Shown here: positions 27,916 to 37,444 of the stretch, in pieces
Layout: every line of letters begins with the position of its first letter
Numbering within the stretch: the stretch's first letter is position 1
NCBI RefSeq assembly: GCF_900101045.1
Contig: NZ_FNFN01000008.1
Span: 229,099 to 293,098 of the forward strand
Direction: 5' to 3'
DNA length: 64,000 nucleotides
DNA from: Nocardioides sp. YR527
GTDB lineage: Bacteria > Actinomycetota > Actinomycetes > Propionibacteriales > Nocardioidaceae
The notes under the pieces: generated by a model
Database searches by the model: none
Seen by the model: only the letters and a program-made list of their open reading frames with translations
What the model was told of the DNA's origin: nothing
Program-made: the position numbers and the translations under genes

Positions 27916-28380
27916 ATGAAGAAGCAGACGATCGGACATGTCGTATGGCGCCTCGCCATGCGTCTGCGGGTGTCGATGGACAGAGCCCTCGCGCCGCTGG
28001 GCCTCACCCACGCGCAGTACTCGCTCATCGCCTCCCTCTACGGCCTCCGCGCCTCGGAGGCCCCCACCCAGAAGCAGCTGGCCGACCTCACCGGCCTCGA
28101 GCCGATGTACGTCTCCAAGCTCGCCCGTCAGCTCGAGACGAAGGGCTGGATCGAACGCGTCCGCGACGCGAAGGACACCCGAGCCGTACGTCTCGCCATC
28201 ACGCCCGAGGGCACCGAGGTGACCCGCGAGGCGATCGCGGTGACCGGGCGCCTGCTCGACCAGCTCACCGCACCGCTCGGCGGCCGCGGCAGCCGCCGTG
28301 CCGCCGAGGCGCAGGCAGCGCTCGAGGCGATGCTCGCCGCCCCCATCGACACCGACCCCACACCTGGAGACCGATCATGA
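27916..28380 (+). CDS. MarR family transcriptional regulator (154 aa)
   Basis: A winged-helix MarR protein: THAQYSLIASLYGLRASEAP, then the recognition helix region LADLTGLEPMYVSKLARQLE and the wing VRDAKDTRAVRLAITPEGTE. It starts at 27916. Its stop overlaps the ATG of the next gene (ATGA), so it is co-translated with a second, diverged winged-helix protein. The targets and ligand are unknown; the downstream oxidoreductase is a candidate target. Confidence 0.9.
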   Translation: MKKQTIGHVVWRLAMRLRVSMDRALAPLGLTHAQYSLIASLYGLRASEAPTQKQLADLTGLEPMYVSKLARQLETKGWIERVRDAKDTRAVRLAITPEGTEVTREAIAVTGRLLDQLTAPLGGRGSRRAAEAQAALEAMLAAPIDTDPTPGDRS

Positions 28381-28799
28381 CCACCGCAACTCCCCCGCTC
28401 ACCGGCGCCAACCTGGGCCTCGCCTACTTCGCTATCCGCAAGAACCTCCTCGACCTGCTCGACGACCACGACCTGACCTTCGAGCAGTCGCTCCTGCTCA
28501 ACTACCTGCACCGGGGCGATGCCACGCGCGCCGAGCTCGTCGCCTCGACCGCCGACAACATCAAGGTCTCCGCGGCCGAGGTCGAGTCCCACCTCGACGC
28601 GGCGATCGCCCGCGGCCTGATCGCGGCCGGTCTCACGCTGACCGCGGAGGGCGCCCGCGTCCAGGAGGAGATCGTCGAGCGTACGCAGCCGCTGACCAGG
28701 TCATTCTTCGCCGATCTCCCGCCCGAGGACGTCGCCGCGACCGCCCGCGTCCTGGCCACCCTCACCGAACGAGCGAACGCCGCCTTGGCCGCCTCCTAG
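28377..28799 (+). CDS. MarR-like winged-helix protein, coupled partner (140 aa)
   Basis: The helices LTFEQSLLLNYLHRGDATRA and VESHLDAAIARGLIAAGLTL and a short wing (LTAEGARVQEE) give a MarR-like layout, but it is more divergent than its upstream partner. The start codon overlaps the preceding stop. Two coupled MarR-like proteins could form a heterodimer, which would be unusual because MarR regulators are homodimers. It ends 10 bp before the oxidoreductase start, so all three genes may be one operon. Confidence 0.72.
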   Translation: MTTATPPLTGANLGLAYFAIRKNLLDLLDDHDLTFEQSLLLNYLHRGDATRAELVASTADNIKVSAAEVESHLDAAIARGLIAAGLTLTAEGARVQEEIVERTQPLTRSFFADLPPEDVAATARVLATLTERANAALAAS

Positions 28800-28809
28800 G
28801 ATGCAGGGC

Positions 28810-30387
28810 ATGGCGCAGGAGCGATACGACGTGGTGGTAGCCGGCGGCGGACACAACGGCCTCACCGCCGCCGCCTATCTGGGCCGGGCGGGCCTCTCGG
28901 TCCTGGTGCTCGAGCGACTCGACCACGTCGGCGGCGCGGCGATCTCGGCGCAGGCCTTCGAGGGCTTCCCGACCCGGCTCTCGCGCTACTCCTACCTGGT
29001 CTCGCTGCTCCCCGAGCAGATCCGCACCGATCTCGGGCTCGACATCGAGCTCGCGTCGCGGCAGACCGCGTCGTACTCGCCCTTCCTCGACGGCTCCCGC
29101 GCCACCGGCCTCCTGGTGGAGACCCCCGAGGGCGAGGCCACCGCGGCCAGCTTCCGTGCGGTGACCGGATCGGACGAGGAGTACGCCGCGTGGCAGTCCT
29201 TCTACTCCGAGGTCGGCGAGCTCGCGCAGGTCGTCGCGCCGACCCTCACCTCCCCGCTGCCCACGGGTGCGGCGATCCGCTCGGAGGTGGGTGCGCCGAT
29301 CTGGCGTGACATCGTCGAGCGGCCGCTCGGGGAGGCGATCGAGCGTCGCTTCGCCGACGACCTGGTCCGCGGCGTGGTCGCCACCGACGCACTGATCGGC
29401 ACCTTCGCCGGCCTGGGCGAGGCGAGCCTGATCCAGAACCGCTGCTTCCTCTACCACCTGATCGGCAACGGGACCGGCGAGTGGCGGGTCCCGGTCGGCG
29501 GCATGGGCGTGGTCACCGGGGCGATCACCAAGGCCGCGTACGCCGCCGGTGCGGAGGTCGTCACGAGCGCGACCGTCACCTCGATCAGCGGCGGGGCCGT
29601 CGGCGAGGGTGCCGAGGTCACCTGGACCGACGCCTCCGGCTCCCACACGGTGGCCGCCGACTACGTACTCTCCGGCCTGGCCCCCTACGTCCTCGACGGC
29701 CTCCTCGGCCGCACGCCTTCGCCCTCGACCAAGCCGGTGGGCGCCCAGCTCAAGATCAACATGCTCCTCTCCCGGCTACCCCGCCTGCGCTCCGGCGAGG
29801 ACCCGAACGTCGCCTTCGCCGGCACCCTCCACCTCGGCGAGTCCTACTCCGAGCTCGAGAAGGCGTACGCCGAGGCAGCCGCCGGCTCCGTCCCCACCGA
29901 GATGCCGGGCGAGGTCTACTGCCACTCGCTGACCGACCCGTCGATCCTCGGCGACGTCCCACCCGGCACCCAGACCCTCACCTACTTCGGCCTGCACGCC
30001 CCCGCGACCCTCTTCGAGGACCCCGCCACGCGTTCGGAGCGCAAGGAGCTGGCGGTCCAGCGCGCCATCGCCTCCCTGGACCGCCACCTGCTCGACCCGA
30101 TCTCCTCGGTGGTGGCTCGGTCTGCCGATGGGACGCCGTGCATCGAGGCCAAGATCCCCCAGGAGATCGAGGCCGACCTGGCCATGCCCGGCGGCCACAT
30201 CTTCCACGGCGACCTCGCCTGGCCCTGGGCCCCCGACTCCTCTTACCTGTCCACCCCCGCCGCCCGCTGGGGCGTCGCCACCGACCTCGGCACCGTGCTC
30301 GTGTGCGGCTCGGGCGCCGTACGCGGCGGCGCCGTCTCCGGCCTCGGCGGCCACAACGCCGCCCAAGCCGTCCTCGAGCTCCGCTGA
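28810..30387 (+). CDS. FAD-dependent phytoene desaturase-like oxidoreductase (525 aa)
   Basis: A Rossmann dinucleotide motif opens the protein (VVVAGGGHNGLTAAAYLGRA), followed by LERLDHVGGAAISA. A C-terminal FAD-contact region lies near LVCGSGAVRGGAVSGLGGHN. It resembles the carotenoid-desaturase/PYROXD2-like amine-oxidase superfamily. No carotenoid genes are nearby, so its substrate is unknown. The ATG at 28810 gives the family-like N-terminus; the ATG at 28801 is also in frame. It follows the MarR pair closely. tRNA-Lys begins 81 bp after the stop. Confidence 0.83.
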   Translation: MAQERYDVVVAGGGHNGLTAAAYLGRAGLSVLVLERLDHVGGAAISAQAFEGFPTRLSRYSYLVSLLPEQIRTDLGLDIELASRQTASYSPFLDGSRATGLLVETPEGEATAASFRAVTGSDEEYAAWQSFYSEVGELAQVVAPTLTSPLPTGAAIRSEVGAPIWRDIVERPLGEAIERRFADDLVRGVVATDALIGTFAGLGEASLIQNRCFLYHLIGNGTGEWRVPVGGMGVVTGAITKAAYAAGAEVVTSATVTSISGGAVGEGAEVTWTDASGSHTVAADYVLSGLAPYVLDGLLGRTPSPSTKPVGAQLKINMLLSRLPRLRSGEDPNVAFAGTLHLGESYSELEKAYAEAAAGSVPTEMPGEVYCHSLTDPSILGDVPPGTQTLTYFGLHAPATLFEDPATRSERKELAVQRAIASLDRHLLDPISSVVARSADGTPCIEAKIPQEIEADLAMPGGHIFHGDLAWPWAPDSSYLSTPAARWGVATDLGTVLVCGSGAVRGGAVSGLGGHNAAQAVLELR

Positions 30388-30468
30388 CCCTCCTCGATTT
30401 GGGCCGCATCCGCGCCCGCTGCTAATGTTCCTCTCGTCGCCGAGCGCGCCTGACGGGCTCCAAGACAT

Positions 30469-30541
<73 letters not shown>

Positions 30542-30548
30542 CATCGAG

Positions 30549-30590
30549 ACCGGCCCTCACCTGGACTTCCAGGTGGGGGCCGGTTCTTTG
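30549..30590 (+). terminator. Terminator after tRNA-Lys
   Basis: ACCGGCCCTCACCTGG (30549-30564) pairs with CCAGGTGGGGGCCGGT (30569-30584) with one wobble and a 4-nt loop. A T-rich TCTTTG follows. It starts 8 bp past the tRNA. Confidence 0.88.
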
Positions 30591-30640
30591 TTATATAGCC
30601 CGGGGACACAATTGGGCACGCAAAGCCCGACTAGCGCAGC

Positions 30641-32323
30641 TCAGCAGGTGACCGCCCCGACTGCGGCCGACTGCACGGTCTTGGCGTACTTGCCGAGGAC
30701 GCCGCGGGTGTACTTGGGCGGCAGCGGCGACCAACCGACCTTGCGCTGCTCGAGCTCGTCGGCATCGACACCGAGCTCGAGGATGCGGTTGGCGACGTCG
30801 AGCGTGATCGGGTCGCCGTCCCGAACAAAGGCGATCGGGCCACCGTCGACGGCCTCGGGGGCGATGTGGCCGACGCAGAGGCCGGTGGTTCCACCGGAGA
30901 ACCGGCCGTCCGTCACCAGGATGACGTCCTTCCCGAGGCCGGCGCCCTTGATCGCGCCGGTGATGGCGAGCATCTCGCGCATACCCGGACCGCCCTTGGG
31001 GCCCTCGTAGCGGATCACGACGACGTCGCCAGAGACGATCCGGCCCTCCTCGAGCGCGTCCATAGCTGCCCGCTCGCCGTCGAATACCCGGGCCGTGCCG
31101 CTGTAGACCGAGTCGTCGAAGCCGGCGCTCTTGACGACCGCGCCCTCGGGGGCCAGCGAGCCCTTGAGGATGGTCAGCCCGCCGCTCTTGTGGATCGGGG
31201 CGTCGAGCGAACGGATGACCGTGCCGTCGACGGCCGGCGGCGCGAGCTCGTCGAGGTTCTCGGCCATCGTCTTGCCCGTCACGGTCAGGGTGTCGCCGTG
31301 CATCAGGCCGGCGTCGAGCAGCGCGCGCATCACCATCGGGATGCCGCCGATCTTGTCGACGTCGTTCATGACGTACTTGCCGAACGGCTTCATGTCGGCC
31401 AGGTGGGGCACCTTGTCGCCGATCCGGTTGAAGTCGTCGAGGGTCAGCTCGACCTCGGCCTCGTTGGCGATCGCCAGCAGGTGGAGCACGGCGTTGGTGG
31501 AGCCACCGAGGGCCATCACGACCGCAATGGCGTTCTCGAAGGCCTCGCGCGTCATGATCTGGCGCGCAGTGATGCCCTTGCGCAACAGGTTGACCACGGC
31601 CTCGCCCGAGCGGTGCGCGAACCCGTCGCGCCGACGGTCCACCGCCGGCGGCGCGGCGCTGCCCGGCAGTGACATGCCCAGCGCCTCGCCCACCGACGCC
31701 ATGGTGTTGGCGGTGTACATACCGCCGCAGGCGCCCTCGCCCGGACAGATCGCCCGCTCGATGCGGTCGACCTCCTCACGGGTGATCTTTCCGGCCAGGC
31801 AGGCACCGACGGCCTCGAAGGCGTCGATGATCGTCACGTCGCGGCCGTCGACCTGGCCCGGCATGATCGAGCCGGCGTACAGGAAGACGCTCGCCAGGTC
31901 GAGCCGGGCTGCAGCCATCAGCATGCCGGGAAGGCTCTTGTCGCAGCCGGCGAGCAGCACGGAGCCGTCGAGCCGCTCGGCGTTCATGACGACCTCGACC
32001 GAATCGGCGATCACCTCGCGGCTGACCAGCGAGAAGTGCATCCCCTCGTGTCCCATCGAGATGCCGTCGGAGACGGAGATGGTGCCGAACTCGAGAGGGT
32101 AGCCCCCACCCGCGTGGACGCCGTTCTTCACGGCCTTGGCGAGCCGGTCCAGCGACAGGTTGCAGGGGGTGATCTCGTTCCAGCTGGACGCGACGCCGAT
32201 CTGCGGCTTGGCGAAGTCCTCGTCCCCCATGCCCACCGCGCGGAGCATCCCGCGGGCGGCTGCCCTCTCCAGGCCGTCGGTGACATCGCGTGAGCGAGGC
32301 TTGATGTCGGGTGATTCGGTCAT
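30641..32323 (-). CDS. ilvD: Dihydroxy-acid dehydratase IlvD (560 aa)
   Basis: Full-length IlvD. The cluster-binding cysteines lie in TPCNLSLDRLA, LLAGCDKSLPGM and CPGEGACGGMYTANTM. The C-terminal VTDGRFSGGTTGLCVGHIAPEA region is intact. The enzyme dehydrates 2,3-dihydroxy-acids to 2-keto acids in isoleucine and valine synthesis and needs an iron-sulphur cluster. The ATG at 32323 (MTESPDIKPRSRDVTDG) is the natural start; the frame reaches 32350. It stands alone here, as is common in actinobacteria where the rest of the ilv genes are elsewhere. Confidence 0.96.
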   Translation of the reverse strand: MTESPDIKPRSRDVTDGLERAAARGMLRAVGMGDEDFAKPQIGVASSWNEITPCNLSLDRLAKAVKNGVHAGGGYPLEFGTISVSDGISMGHEGMHFSLVSREVIADSVEVVMNAERLDGSVLLAGCDKSLPGMLMAAARLDLASVFLYAGSIMPGQVDGRDVTIIDAFEAVGACLAGKITREEVDRIERAICPGEGACGGMYTANTMASVGEALGMSLPGSAAPPAVDRRRDGFAHRSGEAVVNLLRKGITARQIMTREAFENAIAVVMALGGSTNAVLHLLAIANEAEVELTLDDFNRIGDKVPHLADMKPFGKYVMNDVDKIGGIPMVMRALLDAGLMHGDTLTVTGKTMAENLDELAPPAVDGTVIRSLDAPIHKSGGLTILKGSLAPEGAVVKSAGFDDSVYSGTARVFDGERAAMDALEEGRIVSGDVVVIRYEGPKGGPGMREMLAITGAIKGAGLGKDVILVTDGRFSGGTTGLCVGHIAPEAVDGGPIAFVRDGDPITLDVANRILELGVDADELEQRKVGWSPLPPKYTRGVLGKYAKTVQSAAVGAVTC

Positions 32324-32419
32324 ACAAGCAGCGTAATCGCGGATGAGCACCCTCGGCCCGATCTCGCATCCCTCCGGATCCCGGGCGTGGCGTCCTCCGC
32401 ACCTCAGACCGCCATGTCA

Positions 32420-32441
32420 GAATGAGAATGATTCCTGATTC
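32420..32441. promoter_or_regulatory. Fur/Zur-like palindrome upstream of the ABC transporter pair
   Basis: A 22-bp imperfect palindrome (14 of 22 positions symmetric) holds TGAGAATGATTCCTGA. That resembles a 7-1-7 Fur-family operator (TGAGAAT-G-ATTCTCA) with one inserted base. It lies about 93-114 bp before the first ABC gene. The transporter type suggests iron or another metal as the signal, but the binder is inferred. Confidence 0.4.
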
Positions 32442-32533
32442 AAGGCGCGGGTGAGTAGTGCGCCGGGGCGGCCGTCGGCCTGCCTGATCAGGCTTCTCGG
32501 ACCTCGATCTTCCCTGGACAAGGACATGCCCTG

Positions 32534-34303
32534 ATGGCATCGCCACTGCGTGACATCCTCCGGCCCGTACGCGGCCGCCTCCTCGCCTGCATCGCGCTGA
32601 CCGTGGTCTCCACGGTCGCCGGGCTGGTGCCGATGACCGGCATCGTCGAGCTGGCTCGGATCCTGTTACCGGCGACCAGTGGCGCGAGCATCGACGCAGG
32701 ACGGGCTTGGCTGGTGGTGCAGGTGAGCCTCGGCGCACTCGGCGTAAGGCTGGCCACCATCTTGGCCGCGTCCTGGCTCTCCCACGCCGCCGACCTCGAC
32801 CTCTCGGTGCTGCTGCGGCGAAGCCTGGTCGCCCGGCTGGGGAGGGTGCCGCTGGCGTGGTTCACCGAGCGCTCCTCGGGGCAGGTGAAGAAGGCGGTCC
32901 AGGACGACGTGGCCGCGCTGCACCACCTGGTCGCGCACTCGGCGATGGAGCTGACCGCGGCCATCACGCTCCCGCTGACCGTGGCGGCGTACCTGCTCTC
33001 GGTCGACGTCACCATGGCGCTGGTCACCTGCGTCCCGCTCGTCCTCGGCATCATCGGTCTGCGGATCTCGATGCGCGGCGCGGCCGAGCTCTACCAGACC
33101 TACGACCGTGGGCTGGCCGAGATCGGTTCGGCCGCGGTCGAGCTGGTCAACGGGATCACGGTGGTCAAGACGTTCGGCCGGGAGGGCCGTACGCATCGTC
33201 GGTTCACCGAGGTCGCGCAGCGTTTCGGCGGGTTCAACCGCGACTGGATGCGACACTCGGCGCTCGGGATGCTGCTGATGGAGCTCGCGCTGACCCCGGT
33301 GCTCACGCTCACGCTCGTCGCGGTCGTCGGCGCGCTGCTCGCGAGCAGAGGAAACCTCGCCACGATCGACCTGGTCCCGTTCCTGGTGCTGGGGCTGACC
33401 ATGACCGCACCGGTGACCGTCGCCGGGTACGCCGGCCGCGAGCTGCGCGAGGCGACCGGTGCCGCTCAGCGGATCCAGGAGCTGCTGGCCACCCCGGAGC
33501 TCCCGGTCCCGGCGACCGCCGCGAACCCGGAGGGCGGCCGGGTGGAGCTGCGTGGCGTCGGCTTCGCCTACTCCCCCGGCGGCCGGCTCGTGCTCGACGG
33601 AATCTCGCTGACCCTGGAACCCGGCACCGTGACCGCTCTGGTCGGCCCCTCGGGGTCGGGCAAGTCGACCCTGGCGCGGCTGCTGCCCCGCTTCGCGGAC
33701 CCCACGCTCGGGTCCATCAACCTCGGCGGCTGCGACCTGCGCAGCCTGACCAGCGAGCAGCTCTACGAGCGGGTCTCGTTCGTCTTCCAGGAAACCTCCC
33801 TGCTTCGCACCAGCCTCCGCGACAACATCAGGTTGGCCCGCCCGGACGCCTCCGACCAGGACGTACGTCACGCCGCGGCCGCCGCGCAGATCCTGGACCG
33901 CCTCGACGCCCTGCCGCGCGGGCTGGACTCGGTGGTCGGCGAGGACGCGCTGCTCTCCGGAGGTGAGCGGCAGCGGGTCGCGATCGCCCGGGCGATCCTG
34001 GCCGACACCCCGGTCCTGGTCCTCGACGAGGCCACCGCGGCGGCCGACCCGGAGTCGGAGGCACAGGTGCAGCAGGCGCTCTCGACGCTGGTCGCCGGAC
34101 GTACCCTCCTCGTCATCGCCCACCGCCTCTCCACGATCACCGGCGCCGACCGGATCGTCGTCCTCGACTCCGGCCTGGTCGCCGAGTCCGGCACCCACAC
34201 CGACCTGCTCGCCGCCGACGGCCTCTACGCCCGGCTGTGGCGGGCCGACCAGCGCGCCCACTCAGAACCCGCCCACACCCAGACCGCCGAGGTGGCCCGA
34301 TGA
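32534..34303 (+). CDS. IrtA/YbtP-like ABC transporter, TMD-NBD half (589 aa)
   Basis: A six-helix ABC exporter-fold membrane domain (about 10-310) is followed by an ATPase domain with Walker A VGPSGSGKST, signature LLSGGERQRVAIARAI, Walker B VLVLDEATAA and the H-loop IAHRLS. The start DILRPVRGRLLACIAL resembles YbtP-type siderophore transporters, which use an exporter fold for import. No fused siderophore-interacting domain is present, unlike mycobacterial IrtA. Its stop overlaps the next start (ATGA), so the two half-transporters form a coupled heterodimer. Confidence 0.8.
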   Translation: MASPLRDILRPVRGRLLACIALTVVSTVAGLVPMTGIVELARILLPATSGASIDAGRAWLVVQVSLGALGVRLATILAASWLSHAADLDLSVLLRRSLVARLGRVPLAWFTERSSGQVKKAVQDDVAALHHLVAHSAMELTAAITLPLTVAAYLLSVDVTMALVTCVPLVLGIIGLRISMRGAAELYQTYDRGLAEIGSAAVELVNGITVVKTFGREGRTHRRFTEVAQRFGGFNRDWMRHSALGMLLMELALTPVLTLTLVAVVGALLASRGNLATIDLVPFLVLGLTMTAPVTVAGYAGRELREATGAAQRIQELLATPELPVPATAANPEGGRVELRGVGFAYSPGGRLVLDGISLTLEPGTVTALVGPSGSGKSTLARLLPRFADPTLGSINLGGCDLRSLTSEQLYERVSFVFQETSLLRTSLRDNIRLARPDASDQDVRHAAAAAQILDRLDALPRGLDSVVGEDALLSGGERQRVAIARAILADTPVLVLDEATAAADPESEAQVQQALSTLVAGRTLLVIAHRLSTITGADRIVVLDSGLVAESGTHTDLLAADGLYARLWRADQRAHSEPAHTQTAEVAR

Positions 34304-36048
34304 TCTCCGTCGTACGCATGCTCAGCACCCTCCTCGACCACGACGGCCGCCGGCGGCTGCTTCGGGTGGTTGCCACCTTCGTCGCCACCGGCGTCCTCCA
34401 GGGCCTCGCCTTCGCGGCACTGGTGCCGCTGCTGGTCGCTCTCTTCACCCAGGACTGGAACGGGGTGACCGCCTGGGCAGGAGCGCTCCTCGGGCTGCTC
34501 GTCGCCCACCACGTCCTGCTCACCCTCGCCGACCTGGCCGGATACGACCTGGCCTGCGACCTGCTCGACCGAACGCTGGCCCGGCTCGGCGAGCACGTCG
34601 CCAGGCTGCCGCTCGGCTGGTACGACGCCGATCGCACCGGGATGGTCGGCCGGATGGCGTCCAAGGGCGCAGCCGACATCTCCTCGATCCCCGGCCACCT
34701 GCTGCGGCCGATGACCGCCGCCGTGGTCAGCCCGGTCACCGTGGTCGCCGCGCTGCTGGTCCTGGAGTGGCGGCTCGGGGTGGCGCTGCTGGCCGGGGTC
34801 GTCCTGGTCTTCGCCGCGACCCGCCTGCTGAGCGTGATCATCGGGCGCTCCGAGGCCGGCTACGACACCGCGATGGCCAACGGCTCGGCACGGGTCGTGG
34901 AGTTCGCGCTCAACCAGCAGGCGCTGCGGGTCTTCGGCCGCACCGTCCACGGCAACGAGCTGGTCGAGGATGCCTTCGCCGCCCAGCGGGCGGCGAGCAG
35001 GCGGATGCTGGTCACCGGCTTCGGTGGTCGCGGTCTCCAGCTGCTCGCCGTCCAGGCGCTGCTCACCGTCGTGGTCGCGCTCTCGGTCCACCTCGTCCTC
35101 GGCGGCAGCCTCGACACCGCGACCGCGGTCGGGCTGCTCGTGCTCAGCGTCCGGTTCGTGGAGTCGATGGTCGACCTCGGCGAGCTGTCCAGCGCGCTGC
35201 GGATCGCCCAGGGTTCGCTGCGCCGGGTCCTGGACCTGCTCGAGATCGCCCCGCTCCCCGAGCCTGCCGTCCCCGCGACCGCGCGTGACGGTGCGGTCGA
35301 GATGACCGACGTCTCCTTCTCGTACGACGGCTCCACGCCCGTGCTCGACGGGGTCTCCTTCACCGCCCCGGCCCGCTCGCTCACCGCGATCGTCGGGCCC
35401 TCCGGATCGGGCAAGTCGACCCTGCTCCGGCTGGCCGCCCGGTTCCACGACGTCACCTCCGGGTCCGTGCGGGTCGGTGGGGTCGACCTACGCGACCTGG
35501 GGACCGAGGCGCTGATGGCCGACGTCTCGATCGTCTTCCAGGACGTCTACCTCTTCGAGGGCACGCTGCGGGACAACGTCCTGCTCGCCGCCCCCGACGC
35601 CGACCCGGCTCGCCTGGCGGAGGCGGCTCGGCTGGCCCGGGTCGACGACATCGTCGCCCGCCTCCCGCACGGCTGGGAGACCCGGGTCGGAGAGGCCGGC
35701 TCCACGCTGTCGGGCGGCGAGCGCCAACGGGTCGCGATCTGCCGTGCGCTCCTCAAGGACGCCTCCGTGGTCCTCCTCGACGAGGCCACCGCGGCGCTGG
35801 ACGCCGAGAACGAGGCGGCGGTCCAGGAGGCGCTGACCGCGCTGGCCGCCGACCGCACCGTCATCGTCATCGCCCATCGGCTCCAGACGGTGACCGCGGC
35901 CGACCAGATCCTCGTCCTGGACGGCGGCCGGATCGCCGAGCGCGGCAGCCATGCCGACCTGCTCGCGGCAGAAGGTCGCTACCGCGACTTCTGGCAGCAG
36001 CGTACGTCCGCGGCGGGCTGGCAGCTGGTCGGCGAGCCCGCCGGCTGA
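34300..36048 (+). CDS. IrtB/YbtQ-like ABC transporter, TMD-NBD half (582 aa)
   Basis: This is the second half-transporter: six helices, then Walker A VGPSGSGKST, signature LSGGERQRVAICRAL, Walker B VVLLDEATAA and IAHRLQ. The segment VVEFALNQQALRVFGR and the C-terminal FWQQRTSAAGWQL resemble mycobacterial IrtB, the partner that imports iron-loaded siderophores. No siderophore synthesis genes are near. With the Fur-like site upstream, uptake of an iron chelate is the best inference; export of a peptide or drug is the alternative. Confidence 0.82.
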   Translation: MISVVRMLSTLLDHDGRRRLLRVVATFVATGVLQGLAFAALVPLLVALFTQDWNGVTAWAGALLGLLVAHHVLLTLADLAGYDLACDLLDRTLARLGEHVARLPLGWYDADRTGMVGRMASKGAADISSIPGHLLRPMTAAVVSPVTVVAALLVLEWRLGVALLAGVVLVFAATRLLSVIIGRSEAGYDTAMANGSARVVEFALNQQALRVFGRTVHGNELVEDAFAAQRAASRRMLVTGFGGRGLQLLAVQALLTVVVALSVHLVLGGSLDTATAVGLLVLSVRFVESMVDLGELSSALRIAQGSLRRVLDLLEIAPLPEPAVPATARDGAVEMTDVSFSYDGSTPVLDGVSFTAPARSLTAIVGPSGSGKSTLLRLAARFHDVTSGSVRVGGVDLRDLGTEALMADVSIVFQDVYLFEGTLRDNVLLAAPDADPARLAEAARLARVDDIVARLPHGWETRVGEAGSTLSGGERQRVAICRALLKDASVVLLDEATAALDAENEAAVQEALTALAADRTVIVIAHRLQTVTAADQILVLDGGRIAERGSHADLLAAEGRYRDFWQQRTSAAGWQLVGEPAG

Positions 36049-36049
36049 G

Positions 36050-37444
36050 TCACGGGGCGGCGACGGGAACGGCCACGTCCGTGCCGCCCTCCTTCGTGAA
36101 TCGTGCACCCATCCGGAAGAACGACGGCGTTGCCACGAAGCGCCCGGCGAAGAGCGCCTCGCCCTGCTGGAAGAACGGCGAGGTACGCAGCATGGCCGAG
36201 GGCGCATAGCCGAACAGGTGAGCAACGGCGGCGACGTCGCCGGGCGAGTTCATGCGCATGAGCACGAGGTTGTCGCACTGCGACACGACCTGCTGGTGAA
36301 TCTTGTCGGGTCGCTGGGTGGAGAGCACCAGCCACAGCCCGTACTTCCGACCCTCGGCCGCGATCTGCACGAGGCGGTCCACCAGCGCCTGTTGCAACGC
36401 GCCTGAAGCGTCCGCCGGACACAGGTTGTGGGCCTCGTCGATCACGATCAAGGTGGGAACCCGGCTGGTGCGCTCCGCCCACAAGCGTTCGACGAGGTCG
36501 AGACTGACCGCCATCGGTTCGTGCGGATCCTCGAAGCCACTCAGGTCGAGCACCGTCGCTCGGCTGCCCGAGGACACGATCTCGGCAGCGGACGGCAGCT
36601 CGCCCGCCCAGACCTCCCAGTGGTCGAGGCCCAGGTTCTCGATCCGCAGACCGAGCGCGCGCTCGTCCGGAGAACCCACCAAGAGCTCGCGGACCACGTG
36701 GTCCAAGCCGGACGAGGCCGTCTCGTCCATGCGGTGGATCAAGAGGTTGTACTCCTCGCGATCCCGCATCGGATCGAGCTCGAGCAACGCCGCCTGAGCT
36801 TGGCGCGACATCGTGGAGAAGCGGAGTCTGAGCGGCTCGTGACCGGTCGTGTCGGCGCCGAGGACCCGTACGGCCGTATCGGAGAGACGATCGGCGACTG
36901 CCGCCGGCGCGTCGGCGCGCGCTTCGCCGAGGCTGACGAAGTCGGCGTTGGGGTCGAGCACGACGACGCGGAGCTCGGTGTTCAAGATCAGCCGCTCCAG
37001 GATCGCCCCGAGTGCGTAGGTCTTGCCGGAGCCGCTCTGGCCGCACAGGAAGGTATGACGGTTGAAGGCCCCAGCCCTCAGCAGAGCGGGGACCTCGTGT
37101 CCGGCGGACCGCCACGTGCCGACCTCCAGCGTGGCGCCGGAGACCTGCTGCAGTCGTTCGAGGTGCCGTTCGCCGGGCTCGGAGAGCCGGGCGTTGCGAA
37201 AGGGCTGACGGCGCTCCGGCCGCGGTACGCCGGTCTCGTCGAGCGGGCCGAGCAGGACGCCGGACCCACCGTCATCCAGCGCGGCCGGATCGTTGCAGTC
37301 CAGAACCTGACCGAGCACCATGCCACTGTCCTCGGTGTTCAGCACCACGATGTCGCCCGGAACGACGGCAAAGGTCTCCTTCCCGACGTACACGAAGGTG
37401 CGGCCGTCTGACGAATGAGCGAGCAAGCCCTCAGAAGGGTTCAC
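36050..37444 (-). CDS. HerA-like/DUF87 P-loop ATPase (464 aa)
   Basis: A small beta-rich HerA-type barrel domain (about 1-110) precedes an FtsK-HerA ATPase. The Walker A is GQSGSGKT (135-142), Walker B VPTLIVIDEAHNL (about 318), and a sensor-like STQRPDKIHQQ with the usual arginine follows, then the NLVLMRMNSPGDV region. HerA ATPases pump DNA or power nuclease partners such as NurA, SIR2 or DUF4297. No nuclease is adjacent. The GTG start (37442-37444) overlaps the antiporter's stop, coupling the two. It ends 1 bp from the convergent ABC gene. Confidence 0.82.
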   Translation of the reverse strand: MNPSEGLLAHSSDGRTFVYVGKETFAVVPGDIVVLNTEDSGMVLGQVLDCNDPAALDDGGSGVLLGPLDETGVPRPERRQPFRNARLSEPGERHLERLQQVSGATLEVGTWRSAGHEVPALLRAGAFNRHTFLCGQSGSGKTYALGAILERLILNTELRVVVLDPNADFVSLGEARADAPAAVADRLSDTAVRVLGADTTGHEPLRLRFSTMSRQAQAALLELDPMRDREEYNLLIHRMDETASSGLDHVVRELLVGSPDERALGLRIENLGLDHWEVWAGELPSAAEIVSSGSRATVLDLSGFEDPHEPMAVSLDLVERLWAERTSRVPTLIVIDEAHNLCPADASGALQQALVDRLVQIAAEGRKYGLWLVLSTQRPDKIHQQVVSQCDNLVLMRMNSPGDVAAVAHLFGYAPSAMLRTSPFFQQGEALFAGRFVATPSFFRMGARFTKEGGTDVAVPVAAP

